In this document: positions 1-6,534 of the stretch, in pieces
Position numbering within the stretch: position 1 is the first letter of the stretch
Layout of the letters: the number at the start of each line of letters is the position of its first letter
NCBI GenBank assembly: GCA_900548705.1
Contig: URLF01000023.1
Location: 1 to 32,285, forward strand
DNA: 32,285 nt
DNA from: an uncultured Porphyromonadaceae bacterium
Lineage (GTDB): Bacteria; Bacteroidota; Bacteroidia; Bacteroidales; Muribaculaceae
Direction: 5' to 3'
Position numbers and translations under genes: made by a program
Notes under the pieces: model-generated
What the model was told of the DNA's origin: nothing
Seen by the model: only the letters and a program-made list of their open reading frames with translations
Databases searched by the model: none

Positions 1-55
1 GCCCGCCGTAACGGCTACCCATGCCGGCAGCGAGAACAAAGAGTGTAGGTTTCAT
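1..55 (-). CDS. Nucleotidyltransferase, N-terminal fragment (cut by window edge)
   Basis: Only the first 18 codons lie in the window. Read on the minus strand from the ATG at 55, the peptide begins MKPTLFVLAAGMGSRYGG. The segment LAAGMGSRYGG is the N-terminal nucleotide-binding loop (LAAGxGxR) of NTP-transferase-fold sugar nucleotidyltransferases, and the MGSRYGG form is typical of a Bacteroidetes family of these enzymes. The gene follows galactokinase on the same strand after 182 bp, so a role in sugar-nucleotide or sugar-phosphate metabolism fits, but the substrate cannot be told from 18 residues. The rest of the gene lies to the left of the window. Confidence 0.75.
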   Translation of the reverse strand, partial: MKPTLFVLAAGMGSRYGG

Positions 56-185
56 GTATGTATTTGTCTTTATTATTTTATATGGAACGAGTCATATGAG
101 TGGGCCGCGAAACTTTGACGCGGCAGGCGATTTTCCATTCACGGAATCCGAGACTTCAAGTCCATAGAGGGGAAACCGAGCCGGA

Positions 186-237
186 AAATCAAGAGAAAGG
201 GGAAAGAGAGGAGAAGGGGTCAGTGTGGAAGGGGGGA
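186..237 (-). promoter_or_regulatory. C-rich, G-poor transcript tract after galK (possible Rho site)
   Basis: Immediately downstream of the galK stop, the minus-strand transcript is almost entirely pyrimidine plus A, with only two G residues in about 52 nt. No stable hairpin is visible between galK and the next gene. C-rich, G-poor RNA after a stop codon is the known character of Rho loading sites, so this may be where galK transcription ends. It could also be simple compositional bias. Confidence 0.25.
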
Positions 238-1374
238 TTATTCTTCAACTTTACGGGCACCGTCGGAGATGATGACAGGAATCACCACAGGCTCATGACC
301 GTAGCGGGCGTTGAATTTCTCTTTCGCGGTGGCGATGAAGTTGTCGTAGAGGTCATCCTTGACAAGGTTGATAGTGCAGCCACCGAAACCGCCACCCATG
401 ATGCGGGAGCCGGTCACACCGCATTCGCGGGCGATGTCATTGAGATAGTCAAGCTCGACGCAACTTACCTCATAGTCTTTCGACAGACCGTCGTGGGTCT
501 CATACATCTTGGCGCCGACAGTCTCAAGGTCACCCTTCACGAGAGCGTCACACACCGCCAGCACACGGTCTTTCTCCTCGATGACATATTTGGCACGGAA
601 ATAATCCTCTGCGGTGATGTCGCTGCGGACACCGTTGAGCATCTCCATTGTGGCGTCGCGGAGAGTCTCCACACCAAGGGTCTTGGCCACACGCTCGCAA
701 CTCTGGCGGCGTTTGTTGTAGGGGGAGTCAACCAGGGCATGCTTCACCTTCGAGTCAAGCAGGACGAGCTTGTAGCCGTCGGCCTTGAAGGGGAAGTATT
801 CAAACTCCATCGAACGGCAGTCGAGGCGCATGAGGTTGTCTTTCTTGCCGAACACCGAAGCGAACTGGTCCATAATGCCGCAGTTCACGCCGCAATAGTT
901 ATGCTCGGTAGACTGACCGATGCGCGCAAGCTCGAATTTGTCGATGGTGTTGCCGTTGAAGAGATCGTTGAGAGCGAAAGCGAAGCAGCTTTCAAGGGCG
1001 GCCGAGGAGCTGAGGCCTGCGCCGAGAGGCACATTGCCGGCGAAAACCGCGTCGAAACCCTCGACTTTGCCGCCGCGTTTGATTATCTCGCGGCAGATGC
1101 CGAAGATATATCTTGCCCACTGCTGGGTGGGAGCATCCTCTTCCTTCAGTCCGAATTCGGCGTATTCATTGATGTCAATGGAGAAAACGCGCACCTTCTC
1201 GGTACCGTTGGGGGCGATTTCCGCCATGATGACCTTGTCGATGGCGCCGGGGAACACGAATCCGCCGTTGTAGTCGGTGTGTTCGCCTATGAGATTGATA
1301 CGTCCTGCCGACGCGTAGACGATTCCGTCTTTGCCGAATCTTTCCTTGAAGATAGAGTTGATTTTCTTTTGCAT
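238..1374 (-). CDS. galK: Galactokinase
   Basis: GHMP-family kinase that phosphorylates galactose to galactose-1-phosphate, the first step of the Leloir pathway, in the cytoplasm. The protein is 378 residues, the usual size for galactokinases. The galactokinase signature GRINLIGEHTDYNGG lies at residues 24-38, the ATP-binding GHMP motif GNVPLGAGLSSSAALE follows near residue 120, and the third motif MGGGFGGCTINLV is near the C-terminus. I chose the ATG at 1374 (protein MQKKINSIF...) because the frame open upstream to 1548 overlaps the preceding gene and has no family similarity. The start is 16 bp after the stop of the GH53 galactanase gene on the same strand, so the two are very likely co-transcribed: the galactanase releases galactose or galacto-oligosaccharides and GalK uses the product. 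Confidence 0.95.
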   Translation of the reverse strand: MQKKINSIFKERFGKDGIVYASAGRINLIGEHTDYNGGFVFPGAIDKVIMAEIAPNGTEKVRVFSIDINEYAEFGLKEEDAPTQQWARYIFGICREIIKRGGKVEGFDAVFAGNVPLGAGLSSSAALESCFAFALNDLFNGNTIDKFELARIGQSTEHNYCGVNCGIMDQFASVFGKKDNLMRLDCRSMEFEYFPFKADGYKLVLLDSKVKHALVDSPYNKRRQSCERVAKTLGVETLRDATMEMLNGVRSDITAEDYFRAKYVIEEKDRVLAVCDALVKGDLETVGAKMYETHDGLSKDYEVSCVELDYLNDIARECGVTGSRIMGGGFGGCTINLVKDDLYDNFIATAKEKFNARYGHEPVVIPVIISDGARKVEE

Positions 1375-1390
1375 GAGATAATTAAGGTAA

Positions 1391-2473
1391 TCAGTTAGTT
1401 GGTTTGAAGTTCTTGAATGGCGAGAGGGCACGGGTAGGACGGCCATCCTTGAAGCAGCTCTTGTCGTAGCCGCCATTGTAGCCTGCCGGGGCTTCCGGTT
1501 CCCAATAGAAGATGCCCTCGAAAGATTTTTCGGTATTGTATTCATCAAGCAGCCGGGTAAGCATTTCGGCGCACTCCTTGTCCATATCGTAGTGGAGCCC
1601 GATCTCGCATATCATCACCGGCTTGTGGTAACGCGCTTTGACACGCTTTATGTTGGCGATAAGCTGGTCTGTCTGCTCCTCCCATTTGTCATACGGCCAG
1701 GGATAGAACGACATACCGATCATGTCGTAATTCACATCGTTTTTCTCCATGAGGTCGAAGAACCAGGTGTAAAGTTCTTCAAGATGGCCACGGTCTATGT
1801 GCAGGATGACAGGCGCGTCGGGATAGACCGCCTTGGACGCTTTGTAGCCTGCCTCGAATAGCTCGGGGAAATGATGGGCGTCATCCCCTTCCACCTTCCC
1901 GGCGGGGAGCATCATGCCGTTAGGCACCTCATTCCCTATCTGCACCCATCTTACATCGATGTTCTCTGCCTTCAGGGCCGAAAGCACATCGGTGACATGG
2001 GTGGTCACAGCCTCGGTCAGCTGAGGTATGGAATACTCTTTCCAGGCTTCCGGCATGCGCTGCTGGCTCGGGTCTGCCCAGGAGTCTGAGAAATGGAAGT
2101 CAATCATCAGGGGAAGGCCGAGCTGTTGGGCGCGGCGTGATTTCAGCAACACATCCTCCTTGCCGTTCCACCCATCTTTAGGATTCACCCACACGCGCAA
2201 GCGTATGGCATTGATTCCGCATTCATCCTTGAGCAGCTTCATACCATCCACGGCATTCCCGTCTTCATCATAGAATTTCTCGCCAGCAGCCTCAAGCTCT
2301 GTCAGCCATCCGACATCAGCACCGAGAGGGAGGGCAGCCATTTCCGGAGAAGCCCCGGATGAATTGGACGAAGGCTCGACACCCTGGGCCGACACTGCCA
2401 AATAGCCGCAGATGGCAATCGCCGTAAAGAGACTCCTTGCAGACGCGATAATTCTTGATGTGTAACGGTTCAT
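1391..2473 (-). CDS. GH53 endo-beta-1,4-galactanase (secreted, single domain)
   Basis: Predicted arabinogalactan endo-beta-1,4-galactanase. After an N-terminal signal peptide (about residues 1-30, ending in VSAQG, no lipobox cysteine) and a short Ser-rich linker comes a single GH53 TIM barrel. The acid/base glutamate is E182 in WVQIGNEVPNGM and the nucleophile is E290 in VMICEIGLHYD, both expected GH53 positions. The barrel opening GADVGWLTELEAAG and FHFSDSWADP are also GH53-like. I prefer the ATG at 2473 (360 residues) over the ATG at 2503 because it puts the basic residues and hydrophobic core of the signal peptide at the start. Absence of a lipobox suggests a periplasmic enzyme acting on imported oligosaccharides. 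It sits just upstream of galK in the same apparent operon and is a second GH53 besides the large one at 11790-16433. Confidence 0.93.
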   Translation of the reverse strand: MNRYTSRIIASARSLFTAIAICGYLAVSAQGVEPSSNSSGASPEMAALPLGADVGWLTELEAAGEKFYDEDGNAVDGMKLLKDECGINAIRLRVWVNPKDGWNGKEDVLLKSRRAQQLGLPLMIDFHFSDSWADPSQQRMPEAWKEYSIPQLTEAVTTHVTDVLSALKAENIDVRWVQIGNEVPNGMMLPAGKVEGDDAHHFPELFEAGYKASKAVYPDAPVILHIDRGHLEELYTWFFDLMEKNDVNYDMIGMSFYPWPYDKWEEQTDQLIANIKRVKARYHKPVMICEIGLHYDMDKECAEMLTRLLDEYNTEKSFEGIFYWEPEAPAGYNGGYDKSCFKDGRPTRALSPFKNFKPTN

Positions 2474-2532
2474 GGATAATAGGTTTGTCTGAAGATAGGA
2501 CACACGCCTATTGTGGTGTCCCTAATTTTTTG

Positions 2533-2540
2533 CAAATATA
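2533..2540 (-). promoter_or_regulatory. Putative -7 element for the GH53-galK operon
   Basis: The minus strand reads TATATTTGC, an exact match to the Bacteroidetes -7 consensus TAnnTTTGC, about 60 bp upstream of the GH53 start codon. No well-spaced TTTG -33 element is seen (the nearest is 25 bp upstream, longer than the usual 19-21). Confidence 0.45.
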
Positions 2541-2585
2541 GTGAAAATATCAATACCACCGATGTCAAAATTTGGAAAAAATTGT

Positions 2586-2593
2586 TAGTTTTG
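2586..2593 (+). promoter_or_regulatory. Putative -7 element for the META lipoprotein gene
   Basis: TAGTTTTG matches the Bacteroidetes -7 consensus TAnnTTTG, about 100 bp upstream of the lipoprotein start. A correctly spaced -33 TTTG is not obvious. It lies back to back with the leftward promoter of the GH53-galK operon. Confidence 0.35.
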
Positions 2594-2691
2594 TAGATGG
2601 AATCCTCACAGACCCATCTCTCATCTCTTTCCCCCGATTCCACCCCCTACGATTTGAAACAATAAAAACAGATTATATAAAGAGTTCTTTT

Positions 2692-3771
2692 ATGAAAATT
2701 CAACATTTCCTAAAGCTTGCAACACTTTCGGGCCTTTGCGCCATCGCACTGGCCGGATGCGATTCTTTACAGAAGTCGGGGGTATCCGGCTCTGAAGGCC
2801 GCATTGTTACCCTTGCTGACGGTCGGCAGGTTGTCGTGAGCGGACAGAAAGACACCACACAATCCGCCGACAAGAAGAAAGACAAAACGCTTACCCCACC
2901 GACCGGCAACAAATCGGCCAACAAGAAATCAAAAAAGAAGAAGGACCAGCAACCCACCCCCGACCGTGAAGCTGTAGGCACTACCGTCATATGCAACGAC
3001 GAAAACCATGCCCACACTTCCGCTGGCGAGACCTCCACGACCGACCAGCTCACGGCAGCGACCATTGACGACTTTTCCCTCAACGGCGAATGGACCATCC
3101 ATTCTGTAAGAGGCAACGCTGTCACCGGCGAGGAACGCCCCTATGTTACCTTCGACCTTCCGGCGAAACGTTTCTATGGCAACAATGGCTGTAACTACAT
3201 CAACGGCGACCTGACCGTAGGGCCCAACCAGGAGGTTAAATTCTCCGGGATGATTTCCACAATGAAAATGTGTCAGGATGACCAATACCAGTATCTCATC
3301 AACCTCGCCCTCGACGACGTGACATCTTACTCGGCACGCCGCGACAAGCATGAGATCATGCTTGACCTGAAAGATTCCACCGGACGCACCATCCTAGTGC
3401 TTCGCCGCCACAATATGGATTTCCTCAACGGTGCATGGAAAGTCACCGAGTTGAACGGAACCCCGCTGGTACAGGAGGATGAGGCCACTATGACCTTCGA
3501 CACCACAGACCTGAAAATCCACGGCACCACCGGCTGCAATATCTTCAACGGAGAACTCTTCATCGACCCTGACAAGACCACCTCGCTGCAGATACTAAAG
3601 CTCGCCACAACGCGTATGGCGTGCCCTCCGGATTCCCGGGAGACAGAGTTTCTTCTCGCCCTTGAATCCGTGGAAACCGCAAAGGCTTCCGGCCACAACG
3701 AGGTCGTTCTCTATGACACCGAGGGCAAACCGGTATTCAAGCTTACCAAAATGGAGCTGAGGGAGGATTGA
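2692..3771 (+). CDS. Lipoprotein with two META domains
   Basis: The 359-residue protein begins with a lipoprotein signal peptide ending in ALAGC (lipidated Cys23), so it is anchored to a membrane facing the periplasm or surface. A low-complexity region at about residues 55-125 contains clusters of lysine (KKKDK, KKSKKKKDQQ) and Pro/Thr and looks like a flexible linker. Two META domains (HslJ-like) follow, at about residues 129-240 and 245-357. Both start with LNG(E/A)W and carry the conserved (G/T)TTGCN or GNNGCN-type motif, then a short Met/Cys segment (STMKMC, TTRMAC). META proteins such as E. coli HslJ are associated with envelope stress, but the molecular function is not known. The start at 2692 is preferred because upstream in-frame codons do not form a signal peptide. 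It is a single-gene unit ending in a strong terminator. Confidence 0.88.
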   Translation: MKIQHFLKLATLSGLCAIALAGCDSLQKSGVSGSEGRIVTLADGRQVVVSGQKDTTQSADKKKDKTLTPPTGNKSANKKSKKKKDQQPTPDREAVGTTVICNDENHAHTSAGETSTTDQLTAATIDDFSLNGEWTIHSVRGNAVTGEERPYVTFDLPAKRFYGNNGCNYINGDLTVGPNQEVKFSGMISTMKMCQDDQYQYLINLALDDVTSYSARRDKHEIMLDLKDSTGRTILVLRRHNMDFLNGAWKVTELNGTPLVQEDEATMTFDTTDLKIHGTTGCNIFNGELFIDPDKTTSLQILKLATTRMACPPDSRETEFLLALESVETAKASGHNEVVLYDTEGKPVFKLTKMELRED

Positions 3772-3806
3772 CCCCTGCTTCCACCACCCCGTTCGGATTA
3801 CCAGAT

Positions 3807-3865
3807 ATGCCTGAAAAGCGTTGTTCGGAATGATTCCGAATAATGCCTTTCAGGCATTTCTTTTG
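3807..3865 (+). terminator. Nested hairpin terminator after the META lipoprotein
   Basis: Outer arms ATGCCTGAAA (3807-3816) and TTTCAGGCAT (3848-3857) pair perfectly and enclose a second perfect stem TTCGGAAT / ATTCCGAA (3824-3831 / 3833-3840). The outer arm is followed by TTCTTTT. This is a good intrinsic terminator shape. The inner stem resembles the core of the repeats at the right end of the window. Confidence 0.8.
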
Positions 3866-4059
3866 ACAAACGCATTAATGACATAGCTCCTTGACAGTTA
3901 GCTCATCTTCTTCAGGAGTCTTAAATTCAATATATTTTTACAAATCACTAATTCACAGTAAGATACCGCAATCTTTTTGAGCAATGGTTTATCTCAATGG
4001 ATAAACTACTGAAAAACAGCTGTCTTCAAATGCTACTGAAAAATCCAAGAGAAATGGTG
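3866..4059. other. AT-rich intergenic region upstream of dnaA with palindrome and direct repeat
   Basis: Non-coding gap between the META terminator and the dnaA promoter. It holds a perfect 7-bp inverted repeat GTTTATC / GATAAAC (3987-3993 and 4000-4006, 6-bp spacer) and an 11-bp direct repeat CTACTGAAAAA (4006-4016 and 4033-4043, 27 bp apart). The inverted-repeat arms carry TTATC, the first half of a DnaA box; the minus-strand arm reads TTATCCATT, matching TTATCCACA at 7 of 9 positions. The elements could be autoregulatory sites, but nothing proves it. Confidence 0.35.
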
Positions 4060-4091
4060 TTTGTTTTTTTAAAAATAAAATCCGAATTTTG
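4060..4091 (+). promoter_or_regulatory. Putative dnaA promoter
   Basis: TTTG at 4060-4063 and GAATTTTG at 4084-4091 are separated by 20 bp, matching the Bacteroidetes -33/-7 layout (TTTG, 19-21 bp, TAnnTTTG) with one mismatch in the -7 element. It lies 35 bp upstream of the chosen dnaA ATG. Confidence 0.45.
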
Positions 4092-4126
4092 TGGTGGAAA
4101 AGACAATTTCACGACTGAGTTTCACA

Positions 4127-5506
4127 ATGCAAAAGTCCCATCAACAACTCTGGGAGGAATGTCGCACCATTCTCCGTGACAACCTCCCGGCGGAACAGTT
4201 TCGCGCCTGGTTCGAGCCGATTGCCTCGCTGGGCTTTGAGGACGGAAAGCTGACGCTTGCCGTTCCCTCTCCGTTCTGTTCCGAATATATCGAGAACAAC
4301 TATCTCTCCATTCTCGGACCAACCCTCCGCCGCGTCTACGGCGAAGGGGTGAAGCTCTTCTACAAATTCAACCAAATCAGCAACCACCCCGAAACAGCAA
4401 TCACCGAGGGTGGCCTCTCCTCTTCCCCGGTACTCAGCCGCCAGGGACACGGTCTTTTCCAGACACCCGTAGCCGCGACTTTCGACTCGCAGCTCAACCC
4501 CCGCTACACATTCGAGAATTACTGCAGCTCCACCTCAAATAAAATCGCCCGCGCGATTGGTGAGGCCATCGCCAATGACCCCAAGCTGAAAACATTCAAC
4601 CCACTGTTCGTTTTCGGTCCCACCGGAGTCGGCAAGACCCACCTGATTCAGGCGATAGGAATCAAGATAAAGGAGCACAATCCGCTTGCACGCATATTGT
4701 ATGTGAGCGCGAGGTTGTTCGAGAGCCAGTTCACGGTAGCGGCCCGCAACGGTAAGGTCAACGAGTTCATCAACTTTTACCAGAGCATCGACACACTTAT
4801 CATCGATGACATCCAGGATCTGGTTGACAAGGACAAGACCCAGAACACATTCTTCCATATATTCAACCACCTCCATCAGAATCAGAAACAGATCATCCTG
4901 TCAAGCGACTGCTGTCCCACACAGCTCAAAGGAATGACAGCCCGACTGATTTCCCGATTCAAGTGGGGCATGACCGTCGAGCTTGAGAAGCCCGACCTTG
5001 CCTTGCGCCGTATGGTGTTACAGTTGAAATCGGAGCAGGACGGACTTTCTCTGGCCCCCGAAGTCATGGACTTCATCGCCGAGAATGTAACCAACTCTGT
5101 GCGCGAACTGGAAGGTATCGTGGTTTCGCTGCTTGCCCACGCCACAGTCCTCAACCGGGAGGTGACCGTGGATTTGGCCCGCCATGTGATGAACAACGTG
5201 GTCAAACTCCACAAAAAGGCATCCATCAATTTCGAGATGATAGCCCAGGGGGTCGCCAATCATTACAAAATCGACTCAGACCTGCTGTTCGCCAAGACCC
5301 GCAAACGCGAAGTGTCAGACGCGCGCCAGATGGTCATGTATATGGCCAAGAAATACGCCAAAATGTCTCTCACAGCCATCGGAGCCAGATTATCACGCAA
5401 CTATGCCACAGTAATCCACGGCTGCAAGAACATCGAGGAACGTCTCCCCTACGAGAAACAGCTCCAGGAAGATGTAGCCTCGATAGAGAAAGCCATCCTG
5501 GCTTGA
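4127..5506 (+). CDS. dnaA: Chromosomal replication initiator DnaA
   Basis: Initiator ATPase that binds DnaA boxes and opens the origin. At 459 residues it has the normal four-domain plan. Domain I is at about 1-85 (QQLWEECRTILRDNLPAEQF) and a variable linker runs to about 130. The AAA+ domain has Walker A GPTGVGKT (164-171), Walker B LIIDDIQDL and arginine-finger region ARLISRFKWGM. C-terminal helix-turn-helix domain IV is at about 365-459. The ATG at 4127 is chosen because domain I starts there; an upstream GTG (4091) would add 12 unlike residues. Two features are unusual. The domain IV signature, normally ...(G)xxDHATV, reads LSRNYATV (422-429), replacing the DNA-contacting D-H with N-Y. 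The AAA+ sensor region normally SDR reads SDC (260-262). The ATPase core is otherwise intact, so it is probably functional. Confidence 0.95.
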   Translation: MQKSHQQLWEECRTILRDNLPAEQFRAWFEPIASLGFEDGKLTLAVPSPFCSEYIENNYLSILGPTLRRVYGEGVKLFYKFNQISNHPETAITEGGLSSSPVLSRQGHGLFQTPVAATFDSQLNPRYTFENYCSSTSNKIARAIGEAIANDPKLKTFNPLFVFGPTGVGKTHLIQAIGIKIKEHNPLARILYVSARLFESQFTVAARNGKVNEFINFYQSIDTLIIDDIQDLVDKDKTQNTFFHIFNHLHQNQKQIILSSDCCPTQLKGMTARLISRFKWGMTVELEKPDLALRRMVLQLKSEQDGLSLAPEVMDFIAENVTNSVRELEGIVVSLLAHATVLNREVTVDLARHVMNNVVKLHKKASINFEMIAQGVANHYKIDSDLLFAKTRKREVSDARQMVMYMAKKYAKMSLTAIGARLSRNYATVIHGCKNIEERLPYEKQLQEDVASIEKAILA

Positions 5507-5557
5507 CCTCACCCATCATCCACTGACAACAAGCCGCTTGACGGCATACAAAACAAT

Positions 5558-5612
5558 ATCACCTCACGACATCTGCCGGACATCCGGTGACTTCGCGAGG
5601 TGATGTTCTTTG
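5558..5612 (+). terminator. Hairpin terminator after dnaA (convergent with nitroreductase)
   Basis: ATCACCTC (5558-5565) pairs perfectly with GAGGTGAT (5597-5604). The interior also contains CCGGA / TCCGG. The right arm is followed by GTTCTTTG. It lies between dnaA and the convergent nitroreductase gene and could serve both. Its arms resemble the hairpin at 10981-11044. Confidence 0.7.
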
Positions 5613-5635
5613 TTAGGCGATATCCTATGTGAGCA

Positions 5636-6382
5636 TCATTTTTTCAGGAAACCAGCCTCGAAAAGGAAGCCGATGAACTTCTCCGAGAAAAGCTCATTAT
5701 TGGCCCGAGGGTAGCGGATGTCGGTGAAGACCTGCGCAAGGGTCTGCTTGCCATTCTCCTCGACAAACCGCTGAGAATCCTCCCTTGATTCCTTCTCGGC
5801 AAAGAGGCTGTCGATGCGTTCGGGAGTATAGGGGACATACATCCCATCGTGGATGATAGCCTCCACCGGGAGCCGTCCGACCTCTACCCCATCCTCTGCC
5901 GGATAACCGACCGTAAGGGTTATGACCGGCACCACCAGCCGGGGAAGAGACAGTTCGCGGGCAATCTCCGGGGCGTTGTAAGTGGTGGTTCCGAGCCAGC
6001 ACACACCCAGACCGGCCTGCTCGGCCAAGGTGTTGAACTGTTGCGCGAAGGCAATAGTGTCAAACACCGCAGCCATAAAGGATTGCAGGTTGTCATAGCA
6101 AGGTGTCGCCTGACGTTCCTCACACCATCTTGAAAACCTGTGGAAATCGGCACACACGGTTAGAACCGCCTGTGCGCCTGTCACCTGAGGCTGGTTGAAA
6201 TGGGCGGGAGCCAGACGGCGTTTCCCCTCCTCGTCGCGAGTGACGATCACGGAATAAAGCTGCATGTTTCCTGTCGTCGGGGCGTGGGCAGCCTTGCTCA
6301 ACAGCTCTTCAAGCAATCCCTCCGGAATCGGCTTGTCGGAATAGCGTCTGATTGTGCGGCGCTCTGTCCAGTAATCTTTCAT
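5636..6382 (-). CDS. NADPH-dependent flavin oxidoreductase / nitroreductase (NfsA/FRP type)
   Basis: FMN-dependent nitroreductase-family protein of 248 residues, the usual length of the NfsA/FRP branch. The N-terminal FMN-phosphate motif RRTIRRYSDKPI (residues 8-19), the loop APTTGNMQLYSVIV, and the central TLAEQAGLGVCWLGTTTYN are all typical. The C-terminal extension after about residue 195, containing FVEENGKQTLAQVFTDIRY, is found in Bacteroidetes relatives. Physiological substrates are not predictable; members reduce quinones, flavins or nitroaromatics with NAD(P)H. It is transcribed leftward, convergent with dnaA and divergent from aspartate decarboxylase. A well-formed promoter precedes the ATG at 6382. 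Confidence 0.9.
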   Translation of the reverse strand: MKDYWTERRTIRRYSDKPIPEGLLEELLSKAAHAPTTGNMQLYSVIVTRDEEGKRRLAPAHFNQPQVTGAQAVLTVCADFHRFSRWCEERQATPCYDNLQSFMAAVFDTIAFAQQFNTLAEQAGLGVCWLGTTTYNAPEIARELSLPRLVVPVITLTVGYPAEDGVEVGRLPVEAIIHDGMYVPYTPERIDSLFAEKESREDSQRFVEENGKQTLAQVFTDIRYPRANNELFSEKFIGFLFEAGFLKK

Positions 6383-6428
6383 ATCGGTATCGGGTTAATG
6401 ATGTTTCTTGACTTGGTGGTTCACGGCG

Positions 6429-6458
6429 CAAAGTTAATCCATATTTCCCAATTACAAA
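6429..6458 (-). promoter_or_regulatory. Putative promoter of the nitroreductase gene
   Basis: On the minus strand TTTG (6455-6458) is followed after 18 bp by TAACTTTGC (-7 element TAACTTTG at 6429-6436). This is an exact match to TAnnTTTGC with near-standard spacing, about 47 bp upstream of the start codon. Confidence 0.6.
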
Positions 6459-6534
6459 ACATACAGAACCATCCGACAGACTCCATTGTTGTGAGTTTGA
6501 GAACATAAAACAGTCATAACCATTCACCTGACAT

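Noticed and set aside
100..1398. Long open frame on the plus strand opposite galK (432 codons)
   Set aside because: It lies wholly antisense to a clear galactokinase and its translation has no recognisable domain; it follows from the codon bias of galK.
3866..4126. Replication origin next to dnaA
   Set aside because: AT-rich with two TTATC cores but no cluster of DnaA boxes; the 9-mers match the consensus poorly, so I do not call an origin.
3997..4179. Small open frame of 60 codons beginning MDKLLKNSC before dnaA
   Set aside because: It overlaps the dnaA promoter and the dnaA start, its ATG is inside the palindrome, and its second half is merely dnaA in another frame.
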